NCBI GenBank assembly: GCA_944739405.2
Contig: OX123187.2
Coordinates: 79,220,450-79,284,449 of the forward strand
Direction: 5' to 3'
Length of the DNA stretch: 64,000 nucleotides
Source: Euclidia mi
Taxonomy: Eukaryota > Arthropoda > Insecta > Lepidoptera > Erebidae
The notes beneath the pieces are model-generated. The model saw only the letters and a program-made list of their open reading frames with translations, did not search any database and was not told where the DNA came from. Positions within the stretch are counted from its first letter, which is position 1. Each line of letters opens with the position of its first letter. Positions 55,805-64,000 of this stretch are shown here, piece by piece. The position numbers and the translations under genes are program-made.

Positions 55805-55920
55805 CCACCGGTAGCTTGGTCCCTGTGCCCGATGCCGGTGGGTCTCCGTGGTCCTGTTTTATATAGTTAATTTTTTTTTTTTTGTTAAGTGATTTAATTA
55901 TATAAAATAAGATTAATGAG
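55805..55920 (+). promoter_or_regulatory. Dong-C 3' hairpins (copy 2)
   Basis: Hairpin I: CCACCGGTA (55,805-55,813) with TGCCGGTGG (55,833-55,841), one G-U pair, loop GCTTGG...CCCGA. Hairpin II: TTTTATATA near 55,857 with TATATAAAA near 55,899, followed by ATGAGAATGAAAATAAATAA. Confidence 0.72.
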
Positions 55921-55940
55921 AATGAAAATAAATAAAGAGG

Positions 55941-56020
55941 AATAATAATAATAATAATAATCATAATAATAATAATAAGTAATAATAAATATAATAATAT
56001 AATAATAATAATAATTATAA
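55941..56020 (+). repeat. long interrupted (TAA)n between Dong-C2 and Dong-C3
   Basis: About 80 bp of TAA units with scattered interruptions, the longest such tract in the window. Confidence 0.9.
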
Positions 56021-56195
56021 TACTTCAAATCTGAATTATAATATAAAACACAAGCAACGTAAGAAAATACCAGATAAAAACCACCATAATAACAGAAATA
56101 GTGAAAAGTTTATACAATGACAGCCGTCACGCCAAGCAATATGACAAGTCAAACAATAAAAATATATACGAAAATGAAAATAAAAACGGAGTAAC

Positions 56196-56459
56196 ATGTT
56201 GACGAGAGCCAAGAAACGTACAGCACACCCAACACCTCCGGACTCGTCGCTGAGCTCCGCCTCGCAGCCGTCGGAACCTGCACCAGTAACGTCGACAGCT
56301 GCAGTTGCGTCGAGCTCCAGCGACGAGTATTTCTCTCCGCCGTCGACACCGTCACCTGCGCGGCGGCGTGGGAGAGGCCGGCCACCAGCGTGCTTAGGAC
56401 CTCGGGGCCCACCGGACCCCACAGGGTTCCCGCTGCCGGTGGTAATGTGCAGCGCATGA
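56196..56459 (+). pseudogene. Dong-C3 N-terminus, displaced by a 1-nt deletion
   Basis: Starts MLTRAKKRTAHP and encodes a Ser/Pro-rich, low-complexity N-terminus ('SSSSDEYFSPPS', 'ARRRGRGRPPACLGPRGP') matching the start of copy 4 (MLTRNATIRL...). Near 56,418-56,425 copy 3 has one base fewer than copy 4, so this frame runs off to a stop at 56,457 and the main frame continues elsewhere. Confidence 0.8.
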
Positions 56460-59400
56460 AGTGGACGTCATCCATAAACGAACAAGTCATGCGCGCATAT
56501 TTTGGGGCGACAGAGGGGGGCACTAACCTCACTGCGTACCGTAGTCGCATGCTGTCTATGTTTCGGGCCTTGGAACCAAGCATCAACGTCACGGCTCAAC
56601 GACTATCGGATCAGGTACGGGTTATCCAGCGCAGTGGCAAGTTGGATAACGCCGTGCTTGATAGGATTCGCTCAGAGTACTTACCTTCGAGCCATGCCAA
56701 TCCCGTCCGGCCCACACTAACACCGACACCGAGCGCACCGCCAATGGGCGGCAGCGCCGTCAGGGAGGAGCATGACATGGCTGATGATGTAAGTACCCAG
56801 TGCAATGAGGAGGTCAAGGACGCTTTGGAATGTGCGATTAGGGACTACCGGTACACGCCATCATCTATTAGGCCTCGCCTACCGCGGTTGCCTTTGCATA
56901 GGCGAAATATAGCGCTGGTAAGTGCTCTTGACTCATTATTATCAAATTATTTAGATAATAGTGAGGATCTCGGTGATACACACTCAATCTTGTACTGTAC
57001 CGCCGTGGCAGCTTGTCGTATAGCTGGTGTAAAGTTTCTTGAAACTGATACCGTTGTACGACAAAGGTCTGCTGTACCGGCGTGGCAGTGCAGGATTGAG
57101 CGACGTATTGCCGAGGCAAGGGCACTTATTGGCAAGCTGATCTGTTTTAGGGAGGGGAATACACGCCCTAGGGTAATGCGCTTTGTGAAACGGGCTTTTT
57201 CGGGGGCTAATATTAGTCCTCAAGATTATATAGCCCGGGTCACAGAGCGCTTTGATTACCTAAAACAGAAAGTCTATGCATGGGCAAACCGAATACGTAG
57301 ATTTAAAAAACGTGTGGACCGGTACGTCATTAATCGTACATTCCAGAGGGATCAGAGGTGGGTATACAGAAGCTGGGAACGACCAGATCAATGTGTGACT
57401 AATGTGCAGCGGCCGGATGAGAACGCCACAGCCATGTTTTGGCGTAGCATCTGGTCGACGCCCATTGGCCATACTGAAGGTGATTGGATGCAAGATGTCG
57501 AACGTTCATGCGAACATATTCCTGAAATGGAATGCGTGGCCATTTCTAGCCAGGATGTTGCACAAGCAGTCCGTCCATTATCTAATTGGAAATCTCCAGG
57601 CTTGGACGGGCTGCACAATTTCTGGCTGAAGTGGCTACGTAGTTCGCATGAACGCTTGGCATCTCAATTCCAATCAGCTGTAGAATCTGGGTCGTTGCCA
57701 TCATTTATGATGACTGGAATTACCCACCTGCTCTACAAGACAGGCAGTACTAGCGAGCCCGGCAATTATAGACCGATAACATGTCTACCATCGGTCTATA
57801 AACTTCTTACATCTATTCTGAGAGCTAAACTAGCTAAACATGTTGAAGACAATTCTATTATGTCAGCCTCTCAGAATGGATGTATAAAGGGTGCTCGCGG
57901 TACTAAGGAGCTCCTCCTCATTGACATGGCCATTAGCCAACAAGTTCGCCGTAACCGAAAGGATCTGGCGGCATGTTGGATAGATTATAAGAAAGCGTAT
58001 GACTCCGTGCCGCATACATGGCTTTTGAGGGTGCTAGAGTTGTATAAAGTAAATACTACTCTACGCACCTTCTTAAAGTCATGTATGGGGCAATGGAGTA
58101 CGATTCTTTGCTATCCAGGATGCCGAAGGATCCAGGAGGACGGCGAACGTATTAAAATTGAGCGGGGAATTTTTCAGGGCGACAGTCTGAGTCCCCTTTG
58201 GTTTTGCCTAGCCATGAACCCTCTCAGTACATTACTGGAGGGTTCAAGGTTAGGCTATAGGTTACAGAGAGGCGGTCAGGTCGTATCCCACCTGTTATTC
58301 ATGGATGACCTGAAGTTATTTGCCCAATCTGAGGTCCAATTGCTAGATTTACTAAACGTAACCCAAAACTTTAGTAAGCCTATCAATATGGAGTTCGGTG
58401 TGGATAAATGTGCTGTCATTCATGTGAAGCAGGGCAGGATGGTGGAATCTGAGGGGATCCAACTCTCAGATTCCATTAACCTAAGATCGCTTCTCTTAAC
58501 CGATACCTATAAGTACTTGGGTATGTCACAGGCTTTAAGTATCAATGAAGCTGACATGAAGCAATCGTTGCAAGAGCGTTTCTTTGGCCGCCTGAAAAAA
58601 GTATTAAAAAGCCTTTTATCAGGTGGCAACAAGGTTCGTGCTTGCAGTGGTTGGGTCATGCCACTTCTTGTATACTCCTTTGGCATACTCAAGTGGACTC
58701 AGTCTGAATTGGAAGCCCTGGACAGAAGAGTCCGCACATTGTTGACGCCATTTCGTATGCATCATCCTCGTTCATCCGTGATGAGGTTGTACATCCCGCG
58801 GAAGTGTGAGGGTCGTGGCTTTCTGAATATCAAGACCCTACACAACCGCGAGGTGTGCAATCTCAGAGAATATTTTCTCCGGGCGAACGGGGACATGCAT
58901 CGAGATGTTGTCGCAGTGGACAATGGACTCACCCCGCTCAAGTTGGCTAAGGAGAACTGGCGCATACCTGTAGTACTCAGTACTGATGAGCGCAAGCGTG
59001 TATGGCAGAGCAAGGAGCTTCATGGCAGGTTTCATCGGGCCCTGTATGGACCCTATGTAGACCTATTGGCCTCGGTGAACTGGCTACGCTTCGGTGACCT
59101 CTTTGGGGAAACCGAAGGGTTTGTTTGTGCAATTGCTGACGAAGTTATCAAGACGAATAACTACCGGAAATATATCCTGAGGGATGGCACTACCGATATT
59201 TGCCGTGCGTGTCACCAGCCCGGTGAATCTCTCAGGCATATTGTTTCCGGTTGTTCACGTCTTGCTAACGGCGAGTACTTGCACAGACATAACCAAGTAG
59301 CTAGAATCATTCACCAGCAACTTGCTCTGAAATACAAACTTGTAGACATCGAGGTACCGTATTACAGGTATGTGGCAGAGCCAGTTCTCGAAAATGGTCA

Positions 59401-59782
59401 TGCCACATTGTACTGGGATCGATCTATCGTCACAGACAGGACTGTTGTAGCCAACAAACCTGATATTGTGGTGATAGATCGATCAGAGCGCCTCGCAATA
59501 ATCGTTGATGTCACCATTCCTCATGACGAGAATCTCGTGAAAGCCGAGAAAGACAAACAGATTAAATATCTTGACTTGGCTCACGAGATTGTCGACATGT
59601 GGGATGTGGACTCAGCAATTATTGTGCCGATAGTTGTAACGGTTAATGGCCTAATAGCCAAGAGCCTCGATCGTCACCTTAAGAGGCTCGCGTTGGGTGC
59701 TTGGGTCAAAGGTCTGATGCAAAAGGCAGTACTTCTCGACACGGCACGTATTGTGAGGAAGTTCCTGTCTCTGGAGCCCTAA
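56390..59782 (+). CDS. Dong-C polyprotein, uninterrupted Myb-RT-zinc-endonuclease
   Basis: 1,130 codons without a stop; the Met at 56,390 lies upstream of the frameshift, so the natural start is 56,196. Domains: Myb-like about 22-82 ('RMKWTSSINEQVMRAYFG', 'QRLSDQVRVIQRS'); basic region 'VPAWQCRIERRIAEARALIG'; RT from about 397 ('NWKSPGLDGLHNFWLKW'), motif A 'CWIDYKKAYDSVPHTW', 'GIFQGDSLSPLWF', FMDD from residue 637; zinc CX2CX8HX4C from residue 938 ('CRACHQPGESLRHIVSGC'); endonuclease with PD at 1,024-1,025 and 'IIVDVTIPHDENLVKAEKDK'. Every catalytic feature I can check is present. Expected to nick TAA repeats and reverse transcribe its RNA in the nucleus. Whether it is expressed is unknown. 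Confidence 0.93.
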   Translation: MLRTSGPTGPHRVPAAGGNVQRMKWTSSINEQVMRAYFGATEGGTNLTAYRSRMLSMFRALEPSINVTAQRLSDQVRVIQRSGKLDNAVLDRIRSEYLPSSHANPVRPTLTPTPSAPPMGGSAVREEHDMADDVSTQCNEEVKDALECAIRDYRYTPSSIRPRLPRLPLHRRNIALVSALDSLLSNYLDNSEDLGDTHSILYCTAVAACRIAGVKFLETDTVVRQRSAVPAWQCRIERRIAEARALIGKLICFREGNTRPRVMRFVKRAFSGANISPQDYIARVTERFDYLKQKVYAWANRIRRFKKRVDRYVINRTFQRDQRWVYRSWERPDQCVTNVQRPDENATAMFWRSIWSTPIGHTEGDWMQDVERSCEHIPEMECVAISSQDVAQAVRPLSNWKSPGLDGLHNFWLKWLRSSHERLASQFQSAVESGSLPSFMMTGITHLLYKTGSTSEPGNYRPITCLPSVYKLLTSILRAKLAKHVEDNSIMSASQNGCIKGARGTKELLLIDMAISQQVRRNRKDLAACWIDYKKAYDSVPHTWLLRVLELYKVNTTLRTFLKSCMGQWSTILCYPGCRRIQEDGERIKIERGIFQGDSLSPLWFCLAMNPLSTLLEGSRLGYRLQRGGQVVSHLLFMDDLKLFAQSEVQLLDLLNVTQNFSKPINMEFGVDKCAVIHVKQGRMVESEGIQLSDSINLRSLLLTDTYKYLGMSQALSINEADMKQSLQERFFGRLKKVLKSLLSGGNKVRACSGWVMPLLVYSFGILKWTQSELEALDRRVRTLLTPFRMHHPRSSVMRLYIPRKCEGRGFLNIKTLHNREVCNLREYFLRANGDMHRDVVAVDNGLTPLKLAKENWRIPVVLSTDERKRVWQSKELHGRFHRALYGPYVDLLASVNWLRFGDLFGETEGFVCAIADEVIKTNNYRKYILRDGTTDICRACHQPGESLRHIVSGCSRLANGEYLHRHNQVARIIHQQLALKYKLVDIEVPYYRYVAEPVLENGHATLYWDRSIVTDRTVVANKPDIVVIDRSERLAIIVDVTIPHDENLVKAEKDKQIKYLDLAHEIVDMWDVDSAIIVPIVVTVNGLIAKSLDRHLKRLALGAWVKGLMQKAVLLDTARIVRKFLSLEP

Positions 59783-59905
59783 CCACCGGCAGCTTGGACC
59801 CTGTGCCCGTTGCTGGTGGGATCCCACGGTTTTTTTTATATTTTTAAATGTATTTAATTTTTTTGTGATATATTTAAAAATGTAATTTAAATTTGATTGA
59901 TGAGA
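59783..59905 (+). promoter_or_regulatory. Dong-C 3' hairpins (copy 3)
   Basis: Hairpin I: CCACCGGCA (59,783-59,791) with TGCTGGTGG (59,811-59,819); the eighth pair is C-G here against T-A in copy 1. Loop GCTTGG...CCCGT. Hairpin II: ATTTTTAAAT near 59,839 with ATTTAAAAAT near 59,872, followed after an AT-rich spacer by GATGAGAAATAAATG. Confidence 0.75.
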
Positions 59906-59911
59906 AATAAA

Positions 59912-59913
<2 letters not shown>

Positions 59914-59949
<36 letters not shown>

Positions 59950-59960
59950 TAATAAATAAT
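59914..59960 (+). repeat. (TAA)n between Dong-C3 and Dong-C4
   Basis: About 47 bp of TAA units with an AAA-rich interruption. Confidence 0.9.
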
Positions 59961-60203
59961 CTGTGGCAACCACAGCTGTCAACATCGGGTCTAAAATATT
60001 GTTGTTTATATTTTTGAATTTATAGTATTTATCAAAGTTAATACATATATTATAAATCAATCTGAATTACAAGAAGATCAAAGAAATACTTATCTAAATA
60101 AAATATGTCTATATATATCACAAGCAAAACAATTAGAAAAATAAATTTGATGACGTTAAAACTGTCAAAAGAAATACCAAGACATACAAATAAATAACGA
60201 AAA

Positions 60204-63200
60204 ATGTTGACCAGAAATGCCACGATACGACTTCGAGCACAAATAATAACCCCGGGCTCGTCGCTGAGCTCCGCCTCGCAGCCGGCGAGGCCTCCGCCAA
60301 CATCGCCAGCGGCTGCAGTTGCGTCGAGCTCAAGCGACGAGTACTTCTCGCCGCCGTCGTCGCCGTCACCTGTGCGTCGGAGAGGCAGAGGCCGGCTGCC
60401 AGCCTGCCTGGGACCACGAGACCCACCGGTCTCAAACAGGGTCCTCGCTGCTGGTGGTAATGTGCAGCGCATGCGATGGACGGAATCCATCAACGAAAAC
60501 GTCATGCGCGCATATTTTGGGGCTACAGAGGGGGGGACTAAACTCACTGCGTATCGCAGTCGCATGCTCCTTCTGTTTCAGGCCTTGGAACCAGGTATCA
60601 ACGTTACGGCTCAACGATTATCGGATCAGGTGCGAGTTATCCAGCGTAGTAACAGGCTGGATAACGTCGTACTTGATAGGCTACGCTCAGAATACTTACC
60701 TACGAGCCAGCCCGTTCACGTCCAACCCGCTAGTGCTCCCGTAAACACAGATACACCGCGGACGGGTAATAATGATGCCGTTGTGGAGGTGGATGATATG
60801 GTTTGTAACGTAAGTATTCAGTACAATGAGAAGGTTATGGATGCTTTGAAATGTGCGATTGAGCAATATCGGTACATGTCACCAACAATTAGGCCCCGCC
60901 TGCCCCGGTTGCCTATGCATAGACGAAATATGGCGCTGGTAGGTGCCCTTGATTCGCTATTAAGTAATTTTCTAGAAAATAGTGAAAATCTTGGTGATAC
61001 GCACTCAATTCTGTACTGCGCCGCCGTGGCGGCATGTCGTATGGCAGGTGTCAAGTTCCAAGAACATGACACTGTCATGCGACAAAGATCTGTTGTCCCG
61101 GCGTGGCAGTGCAGAATTGAACGGTGTATTGCTGAGACAAGGGCACTTATCGGTAAGCTATTCTGCTTTAGGTCTGGGAATACACGTCCCAGGGTCATGC
61201 GCTTTGTGCGCCAAGCCTTCTTGGGGACTGGCATCAGTCCTCATGAATATACATCTCGGATCACAGAGCGCATTGACTTCCTAAAGCAGAAAGTCTATGC
61301 ATGGGCAAATCGGATACGCAGATATAAAAAACGCGTGGACCGGTATATGTTGAATCGTACATTTCAAAGGGACCAAAAGTGGGTATATAGAAACTGGGAC
61401 CGACCAGACCAAGATGTGGCTAATGGGCAGTTGCCGGATACAGATGCCACATACAGATTTTGGCGTAGCATATGGTCGGCGCCTATTGGCACACTGAGGG
61501 TGGTTGGATTCGGGATGTTGAACGGGCATGTGAACATATTCCAGAGATGGATAACGTAGTCATTTCAGGCGAAGATGTCACTAGTGCAGTCCGGTCGTTA
61601 TCCAATTGGAAATCTCCAGGACCGGATGGACTGCACAATTACTGGCTGAAATGGCTACGTAGTTCACATGACCGTTTAGCAACCCAATTTCAATCAGCCA
61701 TAGAATCTGGATCGATCCCAGATTTCATGACAACTGGAGTTACCCACTTGCTCTATAAGACCGGTAGTACCACAGAGCCCGGTAATTATAGGCCGATTAC
61801 ATGTTTGCCATCGGTCTATAAACTTCTTACGTCTATTCTGAGGGCTAAAATATTAAAACACATAGACTTCAATTCAATTATGTCACACACCCAGAATGGA
61901 TGTAAGAAGGGGACTCGTGGTACTAAGGAGCTCCTCCTTATTGATATGACCATTAGCCAACAAGTTCGTCGTAACCGAAAGGATCTGGCGGCATGTTGGA
62001 TAGACTACAAGAAAGCGTATGATTCTGTGCCACATACATGGCTTTTGAGGGTGTTGGAGTTGTATAAAATAAATACAACTCTACGCACCTTCTTAAGGTC
62101 ATGTATGGGGCAATGGAAAACGGTTCTTGGCTATCCAGGATGCCGACGGATCCAGGGTAATGGCGATCTTGTTAAAATTGAGCGGGGTATCTTCCAGGGG
62201 GACAGTCTGAGTCCGTTATGGTTTTGCTTAGCGCTGAATCCTCTTAGTACATTACTAGAGGGTTCAGGGTAAGGTTATAGGCTACGCAGGGGCGGTCAGG
62301 TCATATCCCACTGGTTGTTCATGGATGACTTAAAGTTGTTTGCTCACACCAATTCACAGTTGATAGATTTACTAAAAATTACTGAAAGTTTTAGTAATTC
62401 TATCAAAATGGAATTTGGTGTGGATAAATGTGCAGTGATACATGTAAAACAAGGAAGGATGGTGGAATCTGAAGGGATTCAACTCTCAGATTCCATTAAC
62501 CTAAGATCACTTCTGCGAACCAATACCTATAAATACTTGGGTATGTCACAGGCCTTATGCATTAACGATACAGACATGAAGCAATCGTTGCAAGAACGTT
62601 TCTTTGGTCGCCTGACAAAAGTGCTGAAAAGTCTTCTGTCGGGTGGCAATAAGGTTCGAGCTTGCAACGGTTGGGTCATGCCGGTTCTGATGTACTCCTT
62701 TGGCATACTCAAGTGGACTCAGACTGAGTTAGACGCCCTGGACAGAAAGGTGCGTACAATGCTGACAGCTTAACGGATGCATCATCCACGCTCATCCGTA
62801 ATGAGGTTGTATATTCCGCGGAAGTGTGGAGGTCGTGGCTTTTTAAATGTCAAATCTCTACACAGCCGCGAAGTATACAACCTCAGAGAATATTTTCTCA
62901 ACGCGAACGTGGATATGCATCGGGACGTTGTCGCAGTGGACGCCGGATTAACCCCGCTCAGTTTATCGAAGGACAACTGGCACAGACCTGTAGTGCTTAG
63001 CACTGACGAGCGCAAGCTTGTTTGGCAGAGCAAGGAGCTTCATGGCAGGTTCTACCGGGCTCTACATGGGCCGGAAGTAGACGTATTAGCCTCGGTGAAC
63101 TGGCTACGTTTCGGTGACCTCGTTGGGGAAACCGAAGGGTTTGTCTGTGCAATTGCTGACGAAGTGATCATGACGAATAACTACCGGAAATATATCCTGA

Positions 63201-63802
63201 GGGATGGCACTACTGATATTTGCCGTGCGTATCACCAGCCTGGTGAATCCCTCAGGCATATCATTTCCGGTTGTTCTCGTCTTGCTAACAGTGAGTACTT
63301 GCACAGGCATAACCAATTAGCCAGGGTCATTCACCAGCAACTTGCTCTGAAATACAGGCTTGTCGACCGTGAGGTGCCGTACTACAGGTATGTGGCAGAG
63401 CCTGTCCTGGATAATGGTCATATCACGTTGTACTGGGATCGATCTATCATCACAGACAGGACTGTTGTTTCCAACAAACCTGATATTGTGTTGATAGATC
63501 GATCAGAGCGCCGGGCAATAATTGTTGATGTTGCCATCCCTCATGATGGCAATCTCGTGAAGGCTGAGAAGGACAAGCAGATAAAATATCTGGACTTGGC
63601 TCACGAGATTGTTGACATTTGGGATGTTGATTCATCAATTATTGTGCCGATAATCGTTACAGTGAACGGTTTAATACCCAAGAGCCTCGCCCAACATCTT
63701 AGGAGGCTCGCGTTGGAACCTTGGGTCAGGGGCCTGATACAGAAGACAGTACTGCTGGACACGGCACGCATAGTGAGGAGGTTTCTTTCTCTCGAGCCCT
63801 AA
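60204..63802 (+). pseudogene. Dong-C polyprotein, full length with lesions
   Basis: Starts MLTRNATIRLRAQI. The N-terminal Ser/Pro-rich and Myb-like parts ('RMRWTESINENVMRAYFG') are open until a frameshift near 61,490 ('SIWSAPIG'). From 61,472 the second frame holds RT: 'NWKSPGPDGLHNYWLKW', 'CWIDYKKAYDSVPHTW', 'GIFQGDSLSPLWF'. A TAA at 62,270 interrupts 'GSGLGYRL'; FMDD follows; a TAA lies at 62,771-62,773 before 'RMHHPRSSV'. The zinc motif reads 'CRAYHQPGESLRHIISGC', so its second Cys is Tyr. The endonuclease 'KPDIVLIDRSERRAIIVDV' is intact. Confidence 0.92.
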
Positions 63803-63925
63803 CCACCAGTAGCTTGGAGCCTGTTCCCGATACTGGTGGGTTTCCATAGGATATTGTTATATTTTTAAATGTATTTTTTTATATATCATATATTTAAAAA
63901 TATGTTAATATTTTATGAGAGAAAT
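63803..63925 (+). promoter_or_regulatory. Dong-C 3' hairpins (copy 4)
   Basis: Hairpin I: CCACCAGTA (63,803-63,811) with TACTGGTGG (63,831-63,839); the sixth pair is A-U here against G-C in copy 1, a clean compensatory change. Loop GCTTGG...CCCGA. Hairpin II: ATATTTTTAAAT near 63,857 with ATTTAAAAATAT near 63,891, then TGAGAGAAATG. Confidence 0.76.
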
Positions 63926-63937
63926 GTGAAATAAAGA

Positions 63938-63955
63938 AAATAATAATAATAATAA
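63938..63955 (+). repeat. (TAA)n between Dong-C4 and Dong-N3
   Basis: About five to six TAA units, shared junction. Confidence 0.88.
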
Positions 63956-64000
63956 ACCCCTCTGGGGCAGCCGTTATCTCATCATGAGACTAACGCAATC
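63956..64000 (+). mobile_element. Dong-N copy 3, first 45 bp
   Basis: The sequence after the TAA repeats is the same ACCCCTCTGGGGCAGCCG start and 'tctcatcatgagactaacgc' continuation as the Dong-N copies at 25,178 and 33,613. It is cut by the window edge. Confidence 0.85.

Larger units (their letters stand above)
53763..55940 (+). mobile_element. Dong-C copy 2, 5'-truncated
   Basis: Starts at 'aagacctttaccacggagcc', aligned with 'aagaccggtagtaccacag' of copy 4, at the junction with Dong-A5 and not at TAA. The 3' end has hairpins I and II and runs into TAA at about 55,941. Confidence 0.9.
56021..59913 (+). mobile_element. Dong-C copy 3, nearly full length
   Basis: Begins within the 5' UTR (about 100 bp shorter than copy 4) and ends at 59,913 before TAA. 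It carries the best-preserved ORF of the array. Confidence 0.93.
59961..63937 (+). mobile_element. Dong-C copy 4, full length
   Basis: Starts CTGTGG...CCACAG (a 6-bp inverted repeat) right after TAA; it has a 243-bp AT-rich 5' UTR, one ORF and a 3' UTR ending at about 63,937 before TAA. It has the longest Dong-C 5' UTR, so this may be the family's true 5' end. Confidence 0.92.

Noticed and set aside
18847..64000. R2-type 28S rDNA insertions
   Set aside because: The proteins share the R2/R4 domain plan, but no rDNA flanks occur; junctions are TAA repeats, which fits Dong/R4.

Overview
The window looks like lepidopteran (moth or butterfly) nuclear DNA: AT-rich, with tRNA-derived SINEs of the moth type and, above all, many copies of Dong/R4-clade non-LTR retrotransposons, a lineage first described in Bombyx mori that inserts into TAA microsatellites. 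I see no host protein-coding gene anywhere. The species assignment is an inference from repeat types only. Element names Dong-A, -B, -C, -D and Dong-N are my own labels.

Positions 1-11.6 kb are AT-rich intergenic sequence with scattered repeats: a decayed Ty3/gypsy gag (about 1.4-1.9 kb), a 22-bp minisatellite (2.1-2.57 kb), several tRNA-headed SINE pieces, near-perfect hairpins (4.99, 5.08 and 8.03 kb) and a MITE-like inverted repeat (8.65-8.84 kb).

Positions 11.65-18.85 kb are a nest: a minus-strand Jockey/CR1-type LINE is interrupted by a solo LTR (13.18-13.92 kb), by a plus-strand LINE (14.07-18.14 kb, ORF2 uninterrupted but lacking the catalytic Asp of RT motif A) and by a short LINE 3' end (18.34-18.46 kb).

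Positions 18.85-64.0 kb are a head-to-tail pile of Dong/R4-type elements, most of them separated by short (TAA)n tracts and every one on the plus strand: Dong-A (five copies), Dong-B (three), Dong-C (four), Dong-D (one) and a non-coding 0.86-0.88 kb element, Dong-N (two complete, a third entering at the right edge). Autonomous copies encode one protein with a Myb-like N-terminal domain, RT with YMDD or FMDD, a CX2CX8HX4C zinc motif and a PD...D restriction-like endonuclease. All but one are clearly broken by stops or frameshifts; the copy at 56.2-59.8 kb is a single base from a complete frame. One Dong-B holds a 5S-rRNA-derived SINE with a 9-bp target duplication. One Dong-A is split by a 5,956-bp minus-strand Ty3/gypsy element with 254-bp LTRs (2 differences), an intact pol, a broken gag and a small membrane-protein ORF.

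The most interesting signal lies in the non-coding ends. All four coding families and Dong-N end in the same two-hairpin architecture: hairpin I presents a loop of the form C-TTGG-N-CCC-G on stems that covary, hairpin II is followed by a GAGA/A-rich stretch, and then come the TAA repeats. This suggests a shared RNA recognition signal for target-primed reverse transcription and suggests that Dong-N is a non-autonomous parasite of the Dong machinery. The only Dong-A copy with a full 5' end (34,498) starts with a sequence that can be folded as an HDV-like double pseudoknot.
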